46,461 bases of DNA, from contig CANLMX010000015.1 of assembly GCA_947492385.1 (NCBI GenBank), positions 1 through 46,461 of the forward strand, written 5' to 3'. Shown in pieces: positions 1 to 5,538 of this stretch (position 1 is the stretch's first letter; every line of letters starts with the position of its first letter). The position numbers were made by a program, and so were the translations under genes. The notes under the pieces are model-generated. The model had not been told where the DNA came from. It ran no database searches and saw nothing but the letters and a program-made list of their open reading frames with translations. The stretch comes from Planctomycetaceae bacterium. Its GTDB lineage: Bacteria; Planctomycetota; Phycisphaerae; Phycisphaerales; SM1A02.

Positions 1-175
1 CGCTCCGCGACTTCGCCCGCCGCTTCAACAACCACTGGATCATCGGGCGGATCGGCTACCGAACGCCCGCAGCGCACCGACGCATCCTCCTCGGGGAGGC
101 CGCGTGAATACCAACTTCAACTTGTCTCAGAAACTGGATGCGGTACATTTGACCCCACTCGTTTCCCTTCATGCT
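1..175. mobile_element. Right end of an insertion sequence (left part outside window)
   Basis: The transposase tail stops at 107 and is followed by about 70 non-coding bases, including an AAACTG...CGGTAC segment at 131-146, before lectin-like coding sequence becomes recognisable near 180-200. I infer that the terminal inverted repeat is in this stretch. The other end is not available, so the repeat and target-site duplication cannot be defined, and the right boundary given is approximate. Confidence 0.45.
3..107 (+). CDS. IS transposase (integrase-core type), C-terminal end only
   Basis: This is the last 34 residues of an open frame that enters from the left edge and stops at TGA 105-107. 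The fragment includes FARRFNNHWIIGRIGYRTPA and ends in GEAA. That pattern (F-x-x-x-[FY]-N-x-x-W-[LI]-I-x-R-x-G-[YH]-R-T-P) is typical of the C-terminus of rve/integrase-core transposases of the IS3/IS481 type. The DDE catalytic residues lie outside the window, so activity cannot be judged. The right end of the element should lie within the next ~70 bases, directly before a gene that looks 5'-truncated. The family call rests on pattern recognition of a short piece. Confidence 0.7.
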   Translation, partial: LRDFARRFNNHWIIGRIGYRTPAAHRRILLGEAA

Positions 176-198
176 GCAACGATGCCTGCGGGGGATCC

Positions 199-1407
199 TT
201 GAACGAAGATCGGCTACACCTTTACTACTCTGCGTCCGGGCAGACAAGTTGGAACGACTTACCGAGCGTGGTGACTTGTGGTAACCAAGTCCGAGGTTTC
301 ATCATCGAATGGTCCGCCGACTGCAACTCCGACGGCATCGTCGACTATGGCCAGATTCTCGACGGCACCCTCACTGACGTGAACGCAGACGGCATCCCGG
401 ACGTGTGCCAGGCACCATGCGTTCCTGCAGACCTGAACAACGATCGGTCAGTGGACGGCGCCGATCTCGGTGTACTCCTGTCGGCATGGGGCCCCGCGGG
501 CCCGGAGTCCGCTCGCGCCGACATCAACGGCAACGGAATCGTCGACGGCGCTGACCTGGGTGTGCTGCTCGCCAACTGGGGCGCGTGCGGCGAGGCACCG
601 CCGTGGGCGACGGTCGTGCAGTGGCAGCCGGATCCGGCGGTGGTGACCGACGACCAGTTGCGCTCGGCGATCGCGGCGACAGGCTTGCCATGGCGGGTGC
701 GCGATGCGGGCACGCAGATCGAGATGCTGCTCGTTCCGCCGGGGACGTTCCAGATGGGATGCATCTTCGAATCAATCGACTGGTCGTGCTTCTCGTGGGA
801 GCTGCCCGTCCATCAGGTGACTCTGACCAACGCCTTCTACTTGGGCCGCTATGAAGTCACTCAGGAGCAATGGCTTGCCCGAATGGGTTCAAATCCGTCG
901 GGTTTCCAATGGCCGAGCGCCCAGGTTCCGATCGATCAGGTGCCTCGTCGTCCTGTCGAGCAGGTGAGTTGGACGTTGGTTGAGGGCTATCTGCGCGCGA
1001 CGGGCCTGCGGCTGCCGACGGAAGCCGAATGGGAGTACGCGTGCCGCGCCGGGACGCAGACGCCGTTTCATAACGGATCGACGGATGACGACACGCTGGG
1101 AACGCTTGCGTGGTACTGGTTCAATTCCGGCGGGCAGACGCACCCCGTCGGCGGCAAGCTCGCGAATGCCCTCGGGTTCCACGACATGCTCGGAAACGTG
1201 TTCGAGTGGACGAATGACTGGCTCGGGAGCTATTCAGGCGCCGCGCAGACGAACCCGTCGGGACCGGCAAGCGGCACGTATCGTGCTACACGTGGCGGTT
1301 GCTGGAACGACTTCTCGCTGTGGGTGCGCTCGTCCTCCCGGTCATACGGCGTTGCGCCCGCGCCCACGGGAGACCGTGTCGGGTTCCGCGTCGCGCGGAA
1401 CCCCTGA
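199..1407 (+). CDS. Lectin remnant / dockerin-like repeats / FGE-like (SUMF1) domain protein, probably 5'-truncated
   Basis: The only usable start is TTG 199, giving 402 residues without a signal peptide. Residues 1-40 look like the end of a C-type lectin domain (W18-ND, C27, GFIIEW at 33-38). EF-hand-like segments follow (DCNSDGIVDYGQIL, then DVNADGIPDVC), and two dockerin-like repeats at about 77-130, both with VDGADLGVLL. Residues ~135-402 form an FGE-like domain with PPGTFQMGC, YEVTQEQW, RLPTEAEWEYACRAGT, GNVFEWTNDW, RGGCW and a GFRVARNP end. True FGEs use a pair of C-terminal cysteines; only Cys368 is seen here, so a structural or binding role is more likely than catalysis. The frame stays open to the left into IS DNA, which suggests the original N-terminus (signal peptide and most of the lectin domain) was removed by the insertion. 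Confidence 0.8.
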   Translation: MNEDRLHLYYSASGQTSWNDLPSVVTCGNQVRGFIIEWSADCNSDGIVDYGQILDGTLTDVNADGIPDVCQAPCVPADLNNDRSVDGADLGVLLSAWGPAGPESARADINGNGIVDGADLGVLLANWGACGEAPPWATVVQWQPDPAVVTDDQLRSAIAATGLPWRVRDAGTQIEMLLVPPGTFQMGCIFESIDWSCFSWELPVHQVTLTNAFYLGRYEVTQEQWLARMGSNPSGFQWPSAQVPIDQVPRRPVEQVSWTLVEGYLRATGLRLPTEAEWEYACRAGTQTPFHNGSTDDDTLGTLAWYWFNSGGQTHPVGGKLANALGFHDMLGNVFEWTNDWLGSYSGAAQTNPSGPASGTYRATRGGCWNDFSLWVRSSSRSYGVAPAPTGDRVGFRVARNP

Positions 1408-1526
1408 TGTCTCGCTTTCATCTACGGCCCGCCGCTTTCCACGCCCTGACGATGTCAATCACGGTGTCCGTGTGTTTCTGACGGGCGTCTCAGGAAGTTG
1501 GGGCGCGCTTCTCCGTCGACTCCATT

Positions 1527-1569
1527 GAAAACTGTAGGGAGTCGGTACCGGGGTGATCCAACTCCCGGT
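1527..1569. repeat. Dyad-rich intergenic segment, possible old IS end
   Basis: Within the 262-base gap between the two lectin-type genes there are two overlapping inverted repeats: GGGAGT 1537-1542 with ACTCCC 1561-1566, and ACCGGG 1547-1552 with CCCGGT 1564-1569. The order AAACTG (1529-1534) then CGGTAC (1543-1548) resembles the AAACTG...CGGTAC order at 131-146 beside the transposase. It could be a decayed IS terminus or a leader structure of the next gene. The rest of the gap shows no gene. Confidence 0.25.
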
Positions 1570-1669
1570 CAATTGGCGCCTCAGAGGCGGGGCGGGGAAT
1601 CGGGGGCGACGCTCATGGCCGTCGTCATGCGCGGAACTGCATGATTGAAGCCCAATTTCCGGAGATCCA

Positions 1670-2263
1670 ATGAAGCTCACCTTGCCGTCGCTGTCCGTCG
1701 CTGTCGTCTCGTGCGTGCTTTCCCCGGCGTCCGGCGCCCTCACGGAGTGGCGGATCGAGGATGGCGGGAACGGTCACTGGTACGACATCGTCGTGACGCC
1801 GCTTCAGTCGTGGATGGAGTCCAAGGCGCAGGCGGAGGCCATGGGCGGGTACCTCGCGTCGATCACCAGCCAATCCGAGAACGACTGGCTCTGGAGCGCG
1901 TTCAGCATCGGCTCGACGCCTTCGTATTGGGCCCAGACCGGGCCGTGGCCTGGTTACGACGGTCCCGTGTTCGGGGCCTATCGCACGGCGGCAAACGTGT
2001 GGACCTGGGTGTCCGGCGAGGAGTGGGGCTGGAGCAATTTCAACTGGTCGATGGGTTCCGGCGAGGCCGGTGCGCAGTTCATCGCGCAGGGACCTTTCTG
2101 GGACGACATCGGCGTTAACGGCGGCACGTCCGCGGGTGGCAACTACTCGTTCGTGGTCGAGTTCGATTCGAACCCGGTGCCCGGACCTGGAGGTCTCGTG
2201 CTCCTGGGATGTGCCGTCGGTGTGAGCGCGGGTTCGCGGCGGCGGCGAGCGGATCGGGCGTGA
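1670..2263 (+). CDS. Secreted C-type lectin-domain protein with PEP-CTERM-like tail
   Basis: This 197-residue protein has a signal peptide (MKLTLPSLSVAVVSCVLSPASGA). Residues ~24-170 match the C-type lectin fold: an N-terminal WRIEDGGNGHWYDIV segment, SKAQAEAMGGYLASITSQ with EN-DW, a central WPGY and VWTWVSGE-W, and a FWDD-I...YSFVVEFD end. The C-terminus has VPGPGG, a short hydrophobic stretch (LVLLGCAVGVSAG) and a basic cluster SRRRRADR. This is the layout of the abbreviated PEP-CTERM sorting signals common in Phycisphaerae, so export followed by surface processing is likely. No exosortase gene is in the window. Its closing FVVEFD corresponds to the FIIEWSADC seen in the neighbouring truncated gene, so the two lectin domains are probably related. 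Confidence 0.8.
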   Translation: MKLTLPSLSVAVVSCVLSPASGALTEWRIEDGGNGHWYDIVVTPLQSWMESKAQAEAMGGYLASITSQSENDWLWSAFSIGSTPSYWAQTGPWPGYDGPVFGAYRTAANVWTWVSGEEWGWSNFNWSMGSGEAGAQFIAQGPFWDDIGVNGGTSAGGNYSFVVEFDSNPVPGPGGLVLLGCAVGVSAGSRRRRADRA

Positions 2264-2295
2264 CCGGGTTGTTCTCATTCGGGGTGGACCGGTGA

Positions 2296-2403
2296 GAGCG
2301 ACCCGGTCTCCGCAGCGCATGCGTGGCCGACCTGAACAATGACTCCATCGTGAACGGGGCAGATCTCGGCGTGTTGCTGGGGTCTTGGGGCCCGTGCAAC
2401 TAG
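2296..2403 (+). pseudogene. Orphan dockerin-like C-terminal remnant
   Basis: The frame after the stop at 2293-2295 encodes a short tail, CVADLNND then SIVNGADLGVLLGSWGPCN, ending at TAG 2401-2403. It is one good dockerin-type repeat of the same kind as those elsewhere in the window, but it has no start codon of its own and no attached protein. It is in a different frame from the lectin gene that ends at 2263. The simplest reading is the 3' end of a deleted secreted-protein gene. A frameshifted tail of the upstream lectin gene is less likely because that gene already has its own C-terminal sorting signal. Confidence 0.6.
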
Positions 2404-2417
2404 GGTGTTCAAACACC
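2404..2417. promoter_or_regulatory. Short palindrome upstream of the caspase-like gene
   Basis: GGTGTT-CA-AACACC is a perfect 6-base inverted repeat with a 2-base centre. It begins one base after the orphan dockerin stop and ends 26 bases before the proposed ATG of the next gene. The size and position would fit an operator, but nothing identifies a binding protein and the site is short enough to be chance. Confidence 0.25.
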
Positions 2418-2443
2418 GGACTTTCGGGAGATCTGGCCGCACC

Positions 2444-3499
2444 ATGAAGATGAACGCATTGCTCGCGCTCGGCACCATTCTGGTCGCCGCGGCGGCGTGG
2501 ACCTCAACGGCAGCCAACCAATCCGTCGTACAAGCGCCCCCGGCGCAATCTGGTGGTAGCGGCTTTGCCGGGTATTGGTCGACGACGTTCGGCGAGATGC
2601 TCTTGGTCGTCGATGGCGAGCGAGTGACCGGTCAGTACAGCCTCGGCGGCGGGTCCTCGGTCGAAGGAACAGTCCGCGATGGGGTGCTGCGATTCCGGTA
2701 TGCCGAGCCGGGCTCGGTGACGGGAGTCGGCGAGTTCCGCCTTTCATCGGACGGCCTAGCATTTTCCGGCCAGTGGCGACAGGACGGCATGCGGGATGGC
2801 CCACTTTCGTCCCAGGACAAGCCGTGGCACGGCATCCGCCAGTTGTTTCCCACGAGCACCGTCGCATCGCAGCCCGGCCCGTGGCTGGTGATCCTGGAAC
2901 CCCATTGGGAGCAGTCGCTTCGTGACAGCGAGTACTCGTTCGGTGAGATGCTGCGGACCTACTACCGTCGGCTTCCGCAGCTTCAGGTCCGGCATCGAAG
3001 AATCCACGATCGTGCGGATTTCATGCGTGTCGGAAGCGAGATCGGGCAACTCAAGGGAGACGTCTTCCTCTACATCGCCTCCCACGGGACGCATGCGGGT
3101 GCAGCCCTCTCCGACGGAAACATCGATGCTCCCTTGATGGCTGACCTGCTGAGCGGCTGCAGCAATGTCAAGCTGGTGCACTTCGGCAGTTGCTTGGTGG
3201 CCGGTGGGACAGTCCCGGAAGACATCCTTCGACGACTCGCCCCCGATCGCCGAGTGCCGATCTCGGGATTCAAGGAGACTGCTGACTGGGGTGGGAGTGC
3301 CGTCGTCGACTTCGCATACCTTGACAATCTCCTCGAACGGCGGATGCCGCCCAAGGACGCCGTGGAAGCGACACGGCGTAACGTGCGGTTCGCGGGGGAT
3401 TCCGCTCCGGGCCCAGTCGCGCCGATGGGCCTGCGGATCGTCATGCCGAGCGATGTGCAGGTTGAGTCAGGTGTGATGCAAGGACCAGGAGAGCACTGA
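2444..3499 (+). CDS. Secreted protein with caspase-like (clan CD / CHAT-type) domain
   Basis: I start at ATG 2444, where the product begins with a clear signal peptide (MKMNALLALGTILVAAAAW); an upstream GTG at 2405 would add 13 non-signal residues. The product is 351 aa. Residues ~40-125 are beta-rich with Gly/Ser turns (GYWSTTFGEMLLVVDGERV) and may form a small lipocalin-like barrel. Residues ~145-300 resemble a caspase-fold domain: strand PWLVILEP, then DVFLYIASHGTH with His214-Gly215, then VKLVHFGSCLV with Cys250. The H-G and [S]-C pair after hydrophobic strands is the usual layout of C14/C25/CHAT peptidases. It stands alone, next to degraded secreted-protein genes. The catalytic assignment is inferred from motif spacing; an inactive caspase-like domain is possible. 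Confidence 0.6.
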   Translation: MKMNALLALGTILVAAAAWTSTAANQSVVQAPPAQSGGSGFAGYWSTTFGEMLLVVDGERVTGQYSLGGGSSVEGTVRDGVLRFRYAEPGSVTGVGEFRLSSDGLAFSGQWRQDGMRDGPLSSQDKPWHGIRQLFPTSTVASQPGPWLVILEPHWEQSLRDSEYSFGEMLRTYYRRLPQLQVRHRRIHDRADFMRVGSEIGQLKGDVFLYIASHGTHAGAALSDGNIDAPLMADLLSGCSNVKLVHFGSCLVAGGTVPEDILRRLAPDRRVPISGFKETADWGGSAVVDFAYLDNLLERRMPPKDAVEATRRNVRFAGDSAPGPVAPMGLRIVMPSDVQVESGVMQGPGEH

Positions 3500-3596
3500 A
3501 CGAGCCCACCTGCAGCAGGCATCTTCGGCAGCCTCAAGTTCGAGGTTGTCGAGCACGCCGCCGCCCGGGACGCCTCAACCGCCCTCAAAAGCGCAG

Positions 3597-3621
3597 CAAC
3601 CGAAGGCCAGGCCTTCGGTTG
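3597..3621 (-). terminator. Hairpin terminator of tRNA-Gly
   Basis: CAACCGAAGGC (3597-3607) pairs perfectly with GCCTTCGGTTG (3611-3621) around a 3-base loop. Read on the minus strand it lies 10 bases beyond the 3' end of tRNA-Gly and is followed a few bases later by a short T run (CGCTTTTGAG). It is convergent with the caspase-like gene and could serve both. Confidence 0.75.
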
Positions 3622-3631
3622 CAAGCTTGAG

Positions 3632-3703
3632 AGCGGGTGAAGGGACTTGAACCCTCGACATCCACCTTGGCAAGGTGGCACTCTACCACTGAGTTACACC
3701 CGC
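3632..3703 (-). tRNA. tRNA-Gly (anticodon GCC)
   Basis: The reverse complement starts GCGGGTG and ends CACCCGC plus a T discriminator, giving a 7-bp acceptor stem. It has a D-arm (AACTCAGTGGTAGAGT), an anticodon arm CCACCTTGCCAAGGTGG with GCC in the loop (plus-strand 3669-3671), and a T-arm with GGTTCAAGTCC. Length is 72 bases and the 3' CCA is not encoded. Confidence 0.95.
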
Positions 3704-3858
3704 AGACGTCCGGTCGGGCGCGCGATCCGCTGCTTCGAACATCGCGCGCGCCCGATCTCGGAACGAGGAATCGTACTCCAGCCCGGGGGTTCATGCAAGG
3801 GCTTCGGCCGCTTGATAACTTCGGGTGACCCCGCCTCGCGCAGCCGCGCACGCTTACC

Positions 3859-4242
3859 TCACCGCACCGACCCCCACGCCCGCGAAAATCCGCGCACCGC
3901 GCGCGCCCGCAGGAACGCCCCCGGCATGACCGCCTCGGGGCGCGCGCCGGTGAGCGCCGCCAGCACGCGGAACACCACGCGTAGCACCGCCGCCGTCAGC
4001 AGCCACACGACGATCGGGATCACCGTCACGGCAATCGCGCCCAGCACCGCGGGCACCGCCAGCACGATGGTCACGATGCCGAGCAGCAACCCGTGCAGGC
4101 CTCGGAGGAACGGCTCGGCACCGTTGCCGCGGTTTGCAGCGCCGCCATCGGGCGTGCGCACGCGCGAGGGACCCGAATCGATCACCTCACCCATGACGGG
4201 TTCGGTGCGCGTGGCGTGAGCGAGTGGTCGTTGCGGGTCCAT
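3859..4242 (-). CDS. Small membrane protein of unknown function
   Basis: Starting at ATG 4242 (MDPQRPLAHA), the product is 127 residues. The first ~45 are polar and Gly/Pro-rich. Residues ~48-92 form two adjacent hydrophobic segments (LHGLLLGIVTIVLAVPAVLG and AIAVTVIPIVVWLLTAAVL), and the last 30 are basic and Ala/Arg-rich. No family was recognised. The hydrophobic pair supports a real gene more than the composition does. It diverges from the binding-protein gene with 47 bases between starts; an in-frame upstream ATG would overlap that gene. Confidence 0.45.
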   Translation of the reverse strand: MDPQRPLAHATRTEPVMGEVIDSGPSRVRTPDGGAANRGNGAEPFLRGLHGLLLGIVTIVLAVPAVLGAIAVTVIPIVVWLLTAAVLRVVFRVLAALTGARPEAVMPGAFLRARAVRGFSRAWGSVR

Positions 4243-4289
4243 GGGGCGTGCCTCGGCGCGGGGTGCGGCGTGCGGTTTAGCATGAATGG

Positions 4290-5522
4290 ATGCTTCCATG
4301 CACCGGCAATCCAACGGCCTGGATCGCGACGGCGTCCCTGCTTGCGTCCGCAGCCCTCGCGGCATGCGCCTCGGCACCCCCGCGCGCGTCGGCCCCCACG
4401 CAGGCCGTCGCGCTCCTCAACGCAGACACCGGTCCGATCGCCGCACTCGACGAGCCCGCCGAGCGCGGGGCGAAGCTCGCGTTCGCCGAACGCGCCGCCG
4501 CGCATGCGCGCGACCCACGCGTGGCCGCGCCGCCTGCGCTGCGCATCCACGACACGGTGAGCACGCGTGACGGCGCCGCCCGCGCCGCGGCCGCGGCCCT
4601 GGCGCCCGCCGCCGACGGCACGCCCGCCGCCTGCGCGGGCTTCGGAATCAGCGACACCGACCTGGCGCTGGGAGGCGTGCCCCCGTTCCACGCCGCGGGC
4701 GCACCCTTCCTGGTGCTCGGCGCCACGGCACCCAGCCTTCCGTACGACTGCGGCACGGGCACGTTCCTGGCCTGCTACTCCGACGACGCACAGGCACGCG
4801 CCGCGGCCGAGTTTGCGCACGGCACCCTCGGCCGACGCACGGCCATCGTGTTCGACTCGCGCAGCGTGTTCGCGCGCACCGTATCAGGCTTCTACCGCAA
4901 CCGATTCCGCGAGCTCGGCGGTGACGTGGTGCAGGAGTTCGACCTCGCCGCGACGCCCGCGGTGCAATTGGGCGCGTTCCTGGCCGAATCGATCGGCCGC
5001 GTCGACCTGGTGTACGTCGCGTGCGAACCCGGTGACGTGGTGCCTTGCATCGCCGCGGTTCGGTCGGTGATGCCGCAGGTCCCCGTCGTCGGCGCCGACA
5101 GCTTCGACAGCGACGACGTGATGCGCACCGGCACCGCGCCCAGCAACCAGCGGCCCACCGATCGCGTGTGGTTCACCACGCACGCGTGGTTCGGCGAGGG
5201 CGGCACGCCCGAGGCGCGCGCGTTCGCCGCGGCGTACCAGCGCGCGTACGGCGAGCTTCCGCCAAATGCGTTTGCCGCCCTCGGCTACGACTCGGCGAAC
5301 ATCATGATGGACGCCGTGGCGCGTGCGGCCGCGGCGGGCCGTCCCGGGAATCATGCGGTCATCCGCGACGCCATCGCGACCACGCGCAACCATCGCGGTG
5401 CGAGCGGCACCATCGACTTCCGCAAGGGGCCGATCCCCGCGAAGGACGTGTGGGTGATCGAGGTCACCCAGAGCGCGCGTCGCCTGGCCAAGCGCGTCGA
5501 ACCGCAGCCTGCGGCGCCGTGA
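4290..5522 (+). CDS. ABC-type substrate-binding lipoprotein (LivJ / Peripla_BP_6-like)
   Basis: The 410-residue product has a lipoprotein signal: a hydrophobic stretch ending ASAALAAC with Cys26 as the predicted lipidation site. The mature part follows the type I periplasmic-binding fold of the branched-chain amino acid/amide family: an N-terminal VALLNADTGPIAALDEPAERGAKLAF segment split by polar residues, FLVLGATAPSLP, GRRTAIVFDSRS, VDLVYVACEPGD, PVVGADSF, then FAAAYQRAYGELPPNAFAALGYD and GTIDFRKGPIPAKDVWVIEV. The last elements are the most diagnostic. No permease or ATPase gene is adjacent, so the partner transporter is unknown. It converges on the cytochrome gene with 16 bases between them. 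Confidence 0.8.
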   Translation: MLPCTGNPTAWIATASLLASAALAACASAPPRASAPTQAVALLNADTGPIAALDEPAERGAKLAFAERAAAHARDPRVAAPPALRIHDTVSTRDGAARAAAAALAPAADGTPAACAGFGISDTDLALGGVPPFHAAGAPFLVLGATAPSLPYDCGTGTFLACYSDDAQARAAAEFAHGTLGRRTAIVFDSRSVFARTVSGFYRNRFRELGGDVVQEFDLAATPAVQLGAFLAESIGRVDLVYVACEPGDVVPCIAAVRSVMPQVPVVGADSFDSDDVMRTGTAPSNQRPTDRVWFTTHAWFGEGGTPEARAFAAAYQRAYGELPPNAFAALGYDSANIMMDAVARAAAAGRPGNHAVIRDAIATTRNHRGASGTIDFRKGPIPAKDVWVIEVTQSARRLAKRVEPQPAAP

Positions 5523-5538
5523 ACGGGGCCGCGCGCGG

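Noticed and set aside
199-1407. FGE-like domain as an active formylglycine-generating enzyme
   Set aside because: Only one cysteine is found in the region where active enzymes have two, and no sulfatase gene is nearby, so catalytic function is not supported.
3500-3640. Frame continuing after the caspase-like stop (SLKFEVVEHAAARDAST...)
   Set aside because: It has a protein-like look but no start codon and runs through the tRNA-Gly terminator. It may be a chance frame or an unidentifiable remnant.
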